Assembly: GCA_025210235.1 (NCBI GenBank)
Contig: JAOASG010000042.1
Coordinates: 1-64,000 of the forward strand
Reading direction: 5' to 3'
From: Vallitalea sp.
Lineage (GTDB): Bacteria; Bacillota; Clostridia; Lachnospirales; Vallitaleaceae
Length of the DNA: 64,000 bases
This document shows positions 17,321 through 26,168 of the stretch, one piece after another. The notes under the pieces were generated by a model. It was not told where the DNA came from and did not search any database. It saw only the letters and a list, made by a program, of their open reading frames with translations. The number at the start of each line of letters is the position of its first letter. The stretch's first letter is position 1. The translations under genes and the position numbers were made by a program.

Positions 17321-18454
17321 GTGCATATAGTGTTTAGAGATTATAATTTTAAAAAATATGATTTTTTTCTTATATTAGTAGTCGTTGCCCTTGTTTCAAT
17401 AGGAATTATAGCAATTGGTAGTGCGACACAAATAAATACAACTGGGCTATCTAAATTTAGAAACAAACAATTATATGGCTTTATTTTATTTTTTATAATG
17501 ATGATAGCTCTTTCTATAATTAATTATCATTTTATTGGTAAATTTTACTGGTTTATTTATGTTTTTAATATTATACTATTATTGGCAGTTAGATTTGTAG
17601 GTGTTGAGAACCACAATGCGGTTAGATGGATTGTTATTGCGGGAATTAAATTTCAGCCATCTGAACTATCAAAAATTATGATGGTTATATTTTTTGCTAA
17701 GTATATTGATAAAAACAAAGAAAAAATAAATAATTTAATTTTTTTGTTGAAAACTAGTGTATTAGTTATAATACCTACATTTTTGATTTATAAACAACCC
17801 GATTTATCTACATCATTAGTAATATTAGTTATTTTTGTAGTATTACTTTTTGTAGCGGGTATTAGTTACAAATATGTTGCTATTGCATTACTAATTACTG
17901 TCCCTTTGATTTTTGCTTCTATATGGTATATACAACAACCTAATCAAACTATTTTTAGTCCTCATCAAGTAAAAAGGGTTAAAAACTTTTTCCATCCAGA
18001 ACTATCTAGTAAAAGTGATACTTGGCAAACGGATCATTCTATTCAAGCGATTGGTTCTGGTCAATTATATGGAAAAGGACGATATAAAGGTACAATTAAT
18101 AAATATAACTATTTGCCCGAACCTCAAACAGATTTTATTTATTCAATCATAGGTGAAGAGGGCGGTTTTATTGCATGTAGTATTGTATTAGCATTATTAT
18201 TATTATTAATTATAAAATGTTTATGGATTGCTAAAGATTCTGTTGATTTGTATGGTATGCTTATAATAAGTGGATATGTTGCAATAATATTATTTCAAAC
18301 ATTTGTAAATGTTGGAGTAGCGACAGGACTTATACCAAATACAGGCATTCCATTACCATTTATTAGTTATGGACTAAGCTCATTATTAACTAATATGATT
18401 GGAATAGGAATAATACTTAATATAGGTTTGCATAGAAAAACAATTAACTACTAA
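17321..18454 (+). CDS. rodA: Peptidoglycan glycosyltransferase RodA (SEDS family)
   Basis: 377-residue membrane protein with about ten hydrophobic segments. SEDS signatures include the AIGSGQLYGKGRYKGT loop (about residues 242-257), PEPQTDFIYSIIGEEGG and the C-terminal IPNTGIPLPFISYG. It polymerises glycan strands with PBP2. Two GTG starts are possible (17321 or 17330); the second gives MFRDYNFKKYDF, closer to other RodA proteins, but its spacing from the AGAAAG site is long. Confidence 0.93.
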   Translation: MHIVFRDYNFKKYDFFLILVVVALVSIGIIAIGSATQINTTGLSKFRNKQLYGFILFFIMMIALSIINYHFIGKFYWFIYVFNIILLLAVRFVGVENHNAVRWIVIAGIKFQPSELSKIMMVIFFAKYIDKNKEKINNLIFLLKTSVLVIIPTFLIYKQPDLSTSLVILVIFVVLLFVAGISYKYVAIALLITVPLIFASIWYIQQPNQTIFSPHQVKRVKNFFHPELSSKSDTWQTDHSIQAIGSGQLYGKGRYKGTINKYNYLPEPQTDFIYSIIGEEGGFIACSIVLALLLLLIIKCLWIAKDSVDLYGMLIISGYVAIILFQTFVNVGVATGLIPNTGIPLPFISYGLSSLLTNMIGIGIILNIGLHRKTINY

Positions 18455-18469
18455 AAAGGGGGTAAGCGT

Positions 18470-18868
18470 ATGAATATAGGTTTAATCGCGCATGACAATA
18501 AGAAAAAATTAATACAAAATTTTTGTATAGCATATCGTAATATTTTAAATAGGCATGATTTATATGCTACAGGTACAACTGGACGATTAATTGAAGAAGT
18601 AACTAATTTATCTATTCATAAATATTTAGCAGGACATTTAGGTGGGCAACAACAATTAGGTGCACAAATTGCACATAATCAAATAGATATGGTAATTTTT
18701 TTAAGAGATCCATTATCACAAAAACAACATGAACCTGATCCTGCATCAGTTATTAGACTATGTGATATTCATAATATTCCAATTGCTACTAATTTAGCAA
18801 CTGCTGAATTATTAGTTAAAGCTCTAGAACGTGGAGATTTAGAGTGGAGAAGTATAATAAAATCATAA
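18470..18868 (+). CDS. mgsA: Methylglyoxal synthase
   Basis: 132-residue enzyme converting dihydroxyacetone phosphate to methylglyoxal and phosphate, a bypass of lower glycolysis. Family signatures are plain: GLIAHDNKK at the N-terminus, ATGTTG phosphate-binding motif, and GHLGGQQQLGAQIA with IFLRDPLSQKQHEPD. It closes the min-rodA operon, as in many Clostridia, behind an AGGGGG site. Confidence 0.96.
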   Translation: MNIGLIAHDNKKKLIQNFCIAYRNILNRHDLYATGTTGRLIEEVTNLSIHKYLAGHLGGQQQLGAQIAHNQIDMVIFLRDPLSQKQHEPDPASVIRLCDIHNIPIATNLATAELLVKALERGDLEWRSIIKS

Positions 18869-18893
18869 AAGTATTATTTATAATAATAATAAA

Positions 18894-18948
18894 GCCACCT
18901 AATAAATTAAGTTAGCTGAAAATTGTTTTCAGTAACTTATTAGGCGGC
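18894..18948. terminator. Bidirectional hairpin between mgsA and the convergent gene
   Basis: GCCACCTAATAA (18894-18905) pairs with TTATTAGGCGGC (18937-18948) with one mismatch, enclosing an inner stem of CTGAAAA with TTTTCAG. It lies between two genes that converge, so it can serve both strands. T runs on either side are weak. Confidence 0.6.
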
Positions 18949-18957
18949 TGGATATTC

Positions 18958-19377
18958 TTAAGCAACTAAATATTCTTTTAAAGCAACTGGTAATCCAGTT
19001 GTATCACAGTTAACACTTATAATAAATCTAACTCTATAATCATCTGAAACAGTTTTTAACTTATCAATTAATTCTTTTGTATTACTATTATCTATGGGTA
19101 AATGGGCCATTCTTAATAGTCCATCTACATATATTTGTTCAATATCACTATCTTCTGAAAGTATACCACACATAAACCCAAAAAATTCTTTGTAATCATT
19201 AATAGGAAACTCGGAAACATTAATATATCGTATGTTATGGTCTAAATCATATATATGGCTACTATCACCATCTAGATAAACTATGTGACCTTTAACATTT
19301 TTTATTGCTTCATTTGCCATTTTAATTAAATCTTTTGTCTTACCTTCCCCAGTATCACCTGCAACTAATCTTATCAT
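18958..19377 (-). CDS. Small P-loop ATP-binding protein
   Basis: 139 residues with an N-terminal Walker A motif GDTGEGKT (residues 8-15) and a hydrophobic strand ending in YLDGD. Proteins of this kind in Clostridia are often labelled PilT-like, but there are no pilus genes here and the protein is far shorter than a true PilT. It is transcribed toward mgsA and has an excellent AGGAGGAG site before its ATG. Function unknown. Confidence 0.8.
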   Translation of the reverse strand: MIRLVAGDTGEGKTKDLIKMANEAIKNVKGHIVYLDGDSSHIYDLDHNIRYINVSEFPINDYKEFFGFMCGILSEDSDIEQIYVDGLLRMAHLPIDNSNTKELIDKLKTVSDDYRVRFIISVNCDTTGLPVALKEYLVA

Positions 19378-19660
19378 AGCAATCTCCTCCTATTTAATTT
19401 TAATTTTTTTGTGGAATAATAATTATGTTTTATTGAGCTTTTCTTTAATGAATTTACAAAATACATATAATTTGTATTATGTACATAATAAATGTGTGAA
19501 TAGATTAAAAATTTTTTGAAATTAGATTATATTTTAAAAGAAATGATATTTCATGATTTCTTTTAAAATTATAACTTTATACCTATATTATATAACTTTC
19601 TAGAATTATTTACAATAACATTATATATTTTATTAGAACAGTGATACTAAGATAAAAAAA
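19378..19660 (-). other. AT-rich intergenic region with a 16-bp perfect palindrome
   Basis: About 280 bases with no gene. The ribosome binding site of the P-loop gene lies at its start. The palindrome TATTATGTACATAATA at 19475-19490, about 100 bases upstream of that gene, is a candidate operator. I see nothing else convincing. Confidence 0.35.
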
Positions 19661-19686
19661 TAGAGATTATCATAAAATAATCTCTA
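19661..19686 (-). terminator. Rho-independent terminator of the DUF378 gene
   Basis: TAGAGATTAT (19661-19670) pairs perfectly with ATAATCTCTA (19677-19686). On the minus strand the stem is followed by seven T's (the A run at 19654-19660), the classic arrangement directly behind the stop codon of the next gene. Confidence 0.85.
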
Positions 19687-19695
19687 TAAATAATA

Positions 19696-19905
19696 TTACA
19701 TTTCTCCTCTTATTCTTCCAAAGAAAGTTAATGAGTATATACCTGCAATACCTACTAAGGCATAAACGATCCTACTTGCAACAGTATACATACCCCCAAA
19801 TATTGCTGCTACTAAATCAAATTCAAAAAAACCAATAAGCCCCCAATTAATTGCGCCTATTATTACTAAGATGAGAGCAACTATATCAATACCTCTAGTA
19901 TTCAT
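19696..19905 (-). CDS. DUF378 domain membrane protein
   Basis: 69 residues with two transmembrane segments (IVALILVIIGAINWGLIGFF and VYALVGIAGIYSLTFFG). The INWGLIGFFEFDLVA signature identifies the DUF378 family. It is a single-gene unit with a GGAGGA site and a strong terminator. Role unknown. Confidence 0.92.
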   Translation of the reverse strand: MNTRGIDIVALILVIIGAINWGLIGFFEFDLVAAIFGGMYTVASRIVYALVGIAGIYSLTFFGRIRGEM

Positions 19906-20130
19906 AAAAATCCTCCTTCATATGTTTTGATTAACCAAAGAAATAGTATAGCTTATCTTTCAAAGGTTTAACCTTACTATAGTTTTTGTAATTTTATAAA
20001 AAATAATTAGTAAAATTTTGGTACATGGTACATTTACTAATTTTTTTAATAAAATAAATTAATAATAGTTAATAGCAAAATATTTTAGTTTTGCAGTTAA
20101 CTTAAAATTATAATAGTGATAGGTGAAAAT

Positions 20131-21390
20131 ATGGTCAATTTTTCCAAGTCAAAGATTAGTGTTATTCAGTGTCTATTAAATAAATTAGGTTATTATAATT
20201 ATAGTATTAATGGTTTTATGGATAATTATACAATTAATTCAATAAAATTTTACCAAAAAATAAATAATTTAAATATTACAGGCATATTAGATAAATGTAC
20301 AATGAATAATATTAATGAATATATAATTGGGTATACACCATATACAATAAAAAATGGAGATAAATTAAATGATATTGCACAAAAATTCAAAACAGAAGTG
20401 TGGAGAATTTTAGTAGCAAATCCTACTATAAATCCTTTTATCTTAGAAAGTGGAACAAATATTAATGTACCTTTTAATTTTGGGATTGTACCTACTAATT
20501 CTTTTTACACTTATAATATAATGAAAGATAATATTGTCGGTCTAAGTAAAAGATATCCTTTTATGAAATATAATAGTATAGGGAAAAGTGTAGATAATAG
20601 GGAATTATATAAAATAACAGTTGGTAATGGTAGTAATCATGTTATATATAATGGGGCTCACCATGCTAATGAATGGATTACTTCTTTATTACTCATGAAA
20701 TGGGTAGAGAATTTTTTAGAAGTATATTCTAGAAGAGGATCTATTAGAGGTTATAATATAGAAAAGATATGGAACTCTACAACTATTGATATTATACCAA
20801 TGCTTAATCCAGATGGAGTTGAATTAGTAATTAATGGACCTGATTACGTTTCAACAAAAAAAGAACAATTAATTAGTTTAAATGATGGGAATGAAAATTT
20901 TAGTAATTGGAAAGCAAATATTAATGGAGTTGATCTTAATAGAAATTATGATGCTGATTGGATTGAATATAAAAAACTAGAGAGAGAATTTGGTGTTTTG
21001 GGACCAGGACCATCTTTATATGCTGGAGATAAACCAGAATCAGAACCTGAATCCAGTGCATTAGCTAGTTACACTAGATATAATAATAGTAGATTAGTTT
21101 TAGCTTATCATACTCAAGGGCAAGTTATATTTTGGAATTATAAGGATTTACAACCTGAGATTAGTTACAGCATAGGAGAAGAATTAGCAAATGTTAGTGG
21201 ATATAAATTGGAACATGAAGTAACAAGTGAAGCATCATTAGCAGGATATAAGGATTGGTTTATTAAAGATTTAGAAAAACCTGGATATACTATTGAAGCT
21301 GGCAAAGGGGAAAATCCATTGCCTATAGAACAATTTGATACAATCTATGAAAATAATGAAGAATTATTATTATTAGCAAGCATAATATAG
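20131..21390 (+). CDS. M14 family zinc carboxypeptidase with peptidoglycan-binding and LysM domains
   Basis: About 419 residues. Order: a peptidoglycan-binding domain (about 5-60, LLNKLGYYNYSINGFMDNYT), one LysM (about 70-112, YTIKNGDKLNDIAQKFKTE) and an M14 peptidase domain. Zinc ligands are visible in HHANEW (H178, E181) and YHTQ (H327); E389 in TIEAGKGENP is the catalytic glutamate. DLNRNYD is also conserved. By domain order it resembles the gamma-D-glutamyl-diaminopimelate peptidases that trim wall peptides. No signal peptide is seen, as in spore-associated relatives. ATG 20131 follows AGGTG; GTG 20116 is less likely. Confidence 0.9.
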   Translation: MVNFSKSKISVIQCLLNKLGYYNYSINGFMDNYTINSIKFYQKINNLNITGILDKCTMNNINEYIIGYTPYTIKNGDKLNDIAQKFKTEVWRILVANPTINPFILESGTNINVPFNFGIVPTNSFYTYNIMKDNIVGLSKRYPFMKYNSIGKSVDNRELYKITVGNGSNHVIYNGAHHANEWITSLLLMKWVENFLEVYSRRGSIRGYNIEKIWNSTTIDIIPMLNPDGVELVINGPDYVSTKKEQLISLNDGNENFSNWKANINGVDLNRNYDADWIEYKKLEREFGVLGPGPSLYAGDKPESEPESSALASYTRYNNSRLVLAYHTQGQVIFWNYKDLQPEISYSIGEELANVSGYKLEHEVTSEASLAGYKDWFIKDLEKPGYTIEAGKGENPLPIEQFDTIYENNEELLLLASII

Positions 21391-21417
21391 CAAATGAGAG
21401 ATATATATTCTCATTTG
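21391..21417. terminator. Hairpin between convergent genes
   Basis: CAAATGAGA (21391-21399) pairs with TCTCATTTG (21409-21417), starting immediately after the stop codon of the peptidase gene. The SdpI-like gene ends nearby on the other strand. No T run on either side, so strength is uncertain. Confidence 0.5.
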
Positions 21418-21429
21418 CATATGTAAATT

Positions 21430-21780
21430 CTACTTGCTCTTAAAGCACTTTCTTCTTAGTAGTAAGTCTATAATAGGTATTGGAATAATTAAGGCAAGAA
21501 TACCTATTCCAGCATTAATAACACTTAAATATTGACGTTCAATAGGTACGACGAATTTACTAATTATCACATATATCAGTAATATTACACCCATTATAGT
21601 AAATATTAATGATAAATGCTTATGTGCATAATCCCATGCTTCTTGTGATTTCATAGATTGCTTTGTCCTATATCCATGAAAGTTATTAACTTTTTCGGGA
21701 GCATTATATTTATATACTAACCCAATAATTATCATTGTTATAGGAAGAACTAAATCTACTATCCAAAGAAATATTTTCAT
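21430..21780 (-). CDS. SdpI family membrane protein
   Basis: 116 residues with three or four hydrophobic segments. The NNFHGYRTKQSMKSQEAWDYAH stretch (about residues 32-53) is the hallmark of the SdpI/YhfL family; Bacillus SdpI protects against the SdpC toxin. No sdpC-like toxin or regulator lies beside it, so an immunity role is only a family-level possibility. A GGAGGG site precedes its ATG. Confidence 0.88.
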   Translation of the reverse strand: MKIFLWIVDLVLPITMIIIGLVYKYNAPEKVNNFHGYRTKQSMKSQEAWDYAHKHLSLIFTIMGVILLIYVIISKFVVPIERQYLSVINAGIGILALIIPIPIIDLLLRRKCFKSK

Positions 21781-21951
21781 TAATAAACCCTCCTTAAATG
21801 TTTGAAAAACTTATTATATTATTAAATTATAAGCTAATTTGATTAAAATGTAAATATTTATAATACAAATAGTAAAAAGATAATAAAAAAGGAGCTATAA
21901 AGAATGAAATTTTTTTATTCAATTAGCTAAGAATTTTTTAATAAATGAAAG

Positions 21952-21980
21952 TTGAATTGTTTTTAATTATAAAATATAAT
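21952..21980 (+). promoter_or_regulatory. Promoter of the TIGR01212 radical SAM gene
   Basis: TTGAAT (21952-21957), 17-base spacer, TATAAT (21975-21980). The predicted start (near 21987) is just before a hexanucleotide repeat array, so the repeats fall in the 5' untranslated leader. Confidence 0.65.
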
Positions 21981-21988
21981 ATAATAAT

Positions 21989-22019
21989 TGTTAGTGTTAG
22001 TGTTAGTGTTAGTGTTAGT
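21989..22019 (+). repeat. Hexanucleotide tandem repeat (GTTAGT, about five copies)
   Basis: Five perfect head-to-tail copies of GTTAGT lie between the promoter and the ribosome binding site (GGAGG just before 22036). The unit is six bases and untranslated, so copy number would change leader length or structure, not frame. Confidence 0.9.
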
Positions 22020-22035
22020 TTGATGGAGGAACGTT

Positions 22036-22998
22036 ATGGTTAACTTAGAAAATGAAATATATTATAAGTATTCAAAGTATCTTAAAGATAAATATGGGGA
22101 AAAAGTATATAAATTACCTATTAACTTAGATATAACATGTCCTAATAGAGATGGTTGTGTTGGAAATAATGGATGTATTTTCTGTAGTGAAGTTGGAACT
22201 GGTTTTGAAAGTCTTTCAAATAATATAACTGTAAAAAATCAATTACAACAAAATATGGATTTTATTAAAAAGAAATATAAAGCCAAAAAATTTATCGCTT
22301 ATTTTCAAAATTTTACTAATACATATATGCCAATAGAAGATTTTATATATGTAATTAATGAAGCTATTGTAGATGATATTGTAGAAATAGCTATTTCTAC
22401 AAGACCAGATTGTATTAATGATAATTACCTAGAACAATTAAATAAAATTAGTGAAGCTCATAATGTTAATATTACTATAGAATTAGGATTGCAAAGTGTC
22501 AATTATCATACTTTAGAAAAAATAAATAGAGGTCATTCACTAGCGGAGTTTATAGATTCTGTTATTAGAATTAAAAAATATGATTTTGATATATGTACTC
22601 ATATGATTTTAAATTTACCATGGGATAATAGTATAGATGTTATTGAAGGAGCAAAAATTCTTTCCGCACTTGAGATTAACCAAATTAAGCTTCATTCTTT
22701 ATATATAGCTAAGAATACTTATTTAGCAAAATTATATGATAATAAAAAAATCTCAATAACTTCTAAAGAAGACTATATTAATAGAGTTATTTCTTTTTTA
22801 GAATATACAGATGAAAATGTTGCGATACAAAGATTGGTTAGTAGAGCTCCAAAGGAAGAAACTATTTTTTGTAATTGGAATACTAGTTGGTGGAAGATAA
22901 AAGATGAAATAGAAAATAAGATGATTACTAATAATAATTTTCAAGGGAGAATGTGCACATTTAAAAATGGTACGGCATTGAAAAAAAGATTTAATTAA
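22036..22998 (+). CDS. TIGR01212 family radical SAM protein (YhcC-like)
   Basis: 320 residues. The N-terminus carries the iron-sulfur motif CPNRDGCVGNNGCIFC (about residues 35-50), in which the spacing of the first cysteine is the feature of this family. TRPDCI and ELGLQSV are later barrel motifs. The substrate of the family is not firmly known. Its leader holds a GTTAGT array. Confidence 0.92.
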   Translation: MVNLENEIYYKYSKYLKDKYGEKVYKLPINLDITCPNRDGCVGNNGCIFCSEVGTGFESLSNNITVKNQLQQNMDFIKKKYKAKKFIAYFQNFTNTYMPIEDFIYVINEAIVDDIVEIAISTRPDCINDNYLEQLNKISEAHNVNITIELGLQSVNYHTLEKINRGHSLAEFIDSVIRIKKYDFDICTHMILNLPWDNSIDVIEGAKILSALEINQIKLHSLYIAKNTYLAKLYDNKKISITSKEDYINRVISFLEYTDENVAIQRLVSRAPKEETIFCNWNTSWWKIKDEIENKMITNNNFQGRMCTFKNGTALKKRFN

Positions 22999-23128
22999 TA
23001 CTATTTTACACATGTAAAAGTAACATTTATCAGAAGTATGACTATATTTTTTAATGTGGGACTTGCGTATATATAAAATATTGGTGTATTATTATGTTAT
23101 ATTTATAGATTTGATATGAGGTGTAAAT

Positions 23129-24577
23129 TTGAAGCAAAATACAAATAATCAAATGAGAAGAAAACGGCCTATTAAAAAAAGAAAGAAATCTAAAAATAAA
23201 GGTCTTGGGATAAGTACATTTTTATATTTAATAATATTTTGTTACTTAATATTAAATATAATCTCATTCTGCAGGCATAATGATGTCAATTACATTTCTG
23301 CTGAAAGTGGTAATATATATAAGGCACAAATATTTGAAGGGATAATATTAAGGAATGAAACAGTTGTTAAAAGTGAATATAGTGGTATAGCAAATTTTTA
23401 TGTACCTGAAGGCGATAAAACCAATATAGATAGTCTTGTCTGTACAATTGATTCAAATGGTGAGTTTACAAATGAGATTAAAAGAAATTTGAAGTATGTA
23501 AATGAAAAATTAGCTTACAGTAATAATTTAAATACACACCAAACTATTAAAAATAATTTATATACATATGCTATTAATTATAATAGTAGTAGCTTCAATA
23601 ATGTATATGAATTCAAAACAAACCTTAATGATACTTTATCAAATATTATAAGTTCTCTATATATTATAGATTTAGACGCATTAAGAAATAAAAATCTTTT
23701 GGAATCACAAGTAGCTAATAATGTTAATCTAGTAAAAGCATTTAAAAGTGGTGTTATATCATACAAAATTGATGGATATGAACAATTTGATACAAATAAA
23801 TTAGATATAAAAGAGTTATTTGATTATAAGAGTGAGGAAATATATACTTATAAAACAGAAAGTGTAAAAAAAGATACCCCATTATTTAAAATAGTTAATA
23901 ATGATAAATGGTATATAATTAGTGAAATGAATAAAGAATTATCTAGATACATAGAAGATAAGGAACATTTAAAAATTAATATAATAAATAAAGATACTAC
24001 AATAAATTCAAAGATAACTGATATTATTGAAAGAGGAAATAAAAAATATATTATACTAGAAGTTGATGGTTATTATAGCATATTAAAAGAAAGAAAAATA
24101 AAATTTCAAGTAATATATCAACAATATAACGGAATTAAAATCCCTAAAACAGCAATTTTAGAAAAAGAATTTATTGATATTCCTAAAAAATATATTACAT
24201 ATAAAGGAAACTCTAAAGGAGTATTAAAGAAAACATATGGAGAAAAATATGCTGGAGGAGAAAGTGTAGAATTTATTAAAATAGGTATAAATTATATGGA
24301 TACTGATAATTGTTATGTTCCTATTAGTAAAAAGGGATTACAAATTAATGATATAGTTGTCGATTCTACTAATAATAATTTTACATTAAAAGAGAAAAAA
24401 TCACTAAAAGGAGTATATGTTATTAATAAAGGATATAGTTCTTTTAGATTTATAGAAGAGATATATAATTCAAGTAGATATGTGATTGTTAAGTCCAATA
24501 CCCCTTATGGTATAAGAATATATGACAGAGTTATTACAGATTCTAGTATTGCAAAAGAAGATGTTATTTTAGAATAA
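23129..24577 (+). CDS. HlyD-like efflux adaptor-type membrane protein
   Basis: 482 residues: a very basic N-terminus (KRPIKKRKKSKNK), one transmembrane segment (STFLYLIIFCYLILNIISF) and a long extracytoplasmic region that looks like a split biotinyl-lipoyl/HlyD barrel. Homologues of this layout usually precede yggS and sepF in Clostridia, as here, with no exporter partner. A real export role is unproven; a cell-envelope role with the division genes downstream is as likely. TTG 23129 follows GAGGTG. Confidence 0.75.
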   Translation: MKQNTNNQMRRKRPIKKRKKSKNKGLGISTFLYLIIFCYLILNIISFCRHNDVNYISAESGNIYKAQIFEGIILRNETVVKSEYSGIANFYVPEGDKTNIDSLVCTIDSNGEFTNEIKRNLKYVNEKLAYSNNLNTHQTIKNNLYTYAINYNSSSFNNVYEFKTNLNDTLSNIISSLYIIDLDALRNKNLLESQVANNVNLVKAFKSGVISYKIDGYEQFDTNKLDIKELFDYKSEEIYTYKTESVKKDTPLFKIVNNDKWYIISEMNKELSRYIEDKEHLKINIINKDTTINSKITDIIERGNKKYIILEVDGYYSILKERKIKFQVIYQQYNGIKIPKTAILEKEFIDIPKKYITYKGNSKGVLKKTYGEKYAGGESVEFIKIGINYMDTDNCYVPISKKGLQINDIVVDSTNNNFTLKEKKSLKGVYVINKGYSSFRFIEEIYNSSRYVIVKSNTPYGIRIYDRVITDSSIAKEDVILE

Positions 24578-24626
24578 GTAAAGAGATATAATAAATTTTA
24601 AATTAGTAATAGAAGGGTGATATAAT

Positions 24627-25328
24627 TTGAAAAATATAAGTGAAAATATTAATGATGTAATTAATAATATTGAGATAGCAGCTAATAAAGTTGGTAGAGA
24701 TAAAGATGAAATCACATTAATAGCAGTATCTAAAACAAAACCAATAGAATATATTGAAGAAGCATTAAAGTGTAACATAATTAATATGGGAGAAAATAAA
24801 GTTCAAGAAATCAGACAAAAATATGAAGCATTAGGCAATGATGCAGTTTGGCATATGATTGGTCATCTACAAACTAATAAAGTAAAATATATAATCGATA
24901 AAGTTAGTTTAATTCATTCTGTAGATAGTCTTAAGTTAGCTGAAAAAATAAATTCCGAAGCTAGTAAACATGATATAACTATGGACATACTTATACAGCT
25001 TAACGTTGCAAATGAAGAAACAAAATTCGGCTTAATGACAGAAGAACTTATAGATTTTATTATAAATGTAAGTAGATTAAGTAATGTTCGAATAAAAGGG
25101 TTAATGACAATCGCTCCATATGTGGTGAACAGCGAAGAAAATAGATATATTTTTAGACAAATAAGGCAATTAGCTGTTGACATAAAAAGGAAAAACATTG
25201 ATAATGTTAGTATGGATATCTTATCAATGGGAATGACCAACGATTACATGGTTGCCATTGAAGAAGGTTCAACCATGGTTCGTGTTGGAACAGGCATTTT
25301 TGGTAAAAGAGATTATAATAAGAGGTGA
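24627..25328 (+). CDS. yggS: YggS family pyridoxal phosphate homeostasis protein
   Basis: 233-residue single-domain PLP-binding barrel (the N-terminal half of alanine racemase-type enzymes). The lysine in LIAVSKTKP (about residue 36) binds PLP; NMGENKVQE and HMIGHLQTNK are family motifs. It buffers PLP in the cell. It starts at TTG 24627 behind GAAGGGTG and is followed four bases after its stop by sepF. Confidence 0.95.
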   Translation: MKNISENINDVINNIEIAANKVGRDKDEITLIAVSKTKPIEYIEEALKCNIINMGENKVQEIRQKYEALGNDAVWHMIGHLQTNKVKYIIDKVSLIHSVDSLKLAEKINSEASKHDITMDILIQLNVANEETKFGLMTEELIDFIINVSRLSNVRIKGLMTIAPYVVNSEENRYIFRQIRQLAVDIKRKNIDNVSMDILSMGMTNDYMVAIEEGSTMVRVGTGIFGKRDYNKR

Positions 25329-25332
25329 TTGT

Positions 25333-25818
25333 ATGGCTAAGTTTATTGATAAGATGATGGATATGATGAAATTGAATGACTATGATGATTATGATGAAGA
25401 TTACGAAGAAGATGATGAAGAAGAAGAAATATTAACGAAAGCATCAAATGTATCTGATTTAAAACATATAAAGAACTATTCCAAAAAAAGAAATAATGCT
25501 ACTAATGTTGTTAATTTTCAAGCAAATGTTCAGATGGAAGTTGTCGTAATTGAACCTGAAACCTATGATGAGGCTCAAGATATATGTGATCATATTAAAT
25601 CTAAAAAACCAGTAATCATTAATCTAGATAAAATTGACAGGACTATTGCACAAAGAATTATGGATTTTGTAAGTGGTTCTTGTTATACATTGAATGGAGA
25701 CTTACAAAGAGTAACAAACAATATATTTATAATTGCTCCTGAAAATGTTGATATAGCTGGTGAATTTAGGGAAGAGCTAAAATCAAATGGGATTATTTTA
25801 CCTTGGAAAAGTGAGTAA
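25333..25818 (+). CDS. sepF: Cell division protein SepF
   Basis: 161 residues. An N-terminal membrane-binding helix (MAKFIDKMMDMMKL) is followed by an acidic linker and the SepF domain (VVVIEPETYDEAQDICDHI, INLDKIDRTIAQRIMDFVSG). SepF anchors FtsZ to the membrane. The start is at ATG 25333 after GAGGTGATT. Confidence 0.95.
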   Translation: MAKFIDKMMDMMKLNDYDDYDEDYEEDDEEEEILTKASNVSDLKHIKNYSKKRNNATNVVNFQANVQMEVVVIEPETYDEAQDICDHIKSKKPVIINLDKIDRTIAQRIMDFVSGSCYTLNGDLQRVTNNIFIIAPENVDIAGEFREELKSNGIILPWKSE

Positions 25819-25851
25819 GTAATTGTAATTATATAGTTTTACAATTACTTA
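25816..25851. repeat. 36-bp palindrome with the repeat family's terminal sequence
   Basis: TAAGTAATTGTAA at the left and TTACAATTACTTA at the right form a 13-bp perfect inverted repeat around a short centre. These are the ends of the palindromic repeat family (one G-to-A change), so this may be an internally deleted copy. It overlaps the sepF stop codon. It could also act as a terminator, but no T run follows. Confidence 0.55.
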
Positions 25852-25883
25852 GATTGGGAATAAAAAAGTAAGGAGTTGATTCC

Positions 25884-26156
25884 ATGTATTACGCGTTAAA
25901 AACATTAGAACTATTTTTATATGCCTTAGAAATATTAATCTTAATAAGAGTACTAGTTTCATGGATACCAAGAGCATACGATAATCCATTTGTACAATTT
26001 ATTGTTCAGATTACAGATCCAATACTAAATCCTATTAAAAAATTAATTGAAAAATCTATTTTTGGAGGGAAAGGTAATGTTGTGGATTTTTCGCCATTAG
26101 TTGCTTTTTTAATAATTAGTGCATTACAAAGATTTGTGATGTCTTTAAACATATAA
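25884..26156 (+). CDS. yggT: YggT family membrane protein
   Basis: 90-residue protein with two membrane segments flanking RVLVSWIPRAYDNPFVQFIV and ITDPILNPIKKLI, the YggT (Ylm G) signature. It belongs to the sepF-ylmG-ylmH-divIVA block and has been linked to division and envelope functions. Confidence 0.93.
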   Translation: MYYALKTLELFLYALEILILIRVLVSWIPRAYDNPFVQFIVQITDPILNPIKKLIEKSIFGGKGNVVDFSPLVAFLIISALQRFVMSLNI

Positions 26157-26168
26157 AGGAATAGTATA

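Noticed and set aside
21430..21780. SdpC toxin-immunity pair
   Set aside because: The SdpI-like gene has no toxin, SdpAB or SdpR-like neighbour, so immunity is unsupported.
21989..22019. GTTAGT array as a CRISPR-like or telomeric repeat
   Set aside because: The units are contiguous six-base repeats without spacers, and no cas gene is near.
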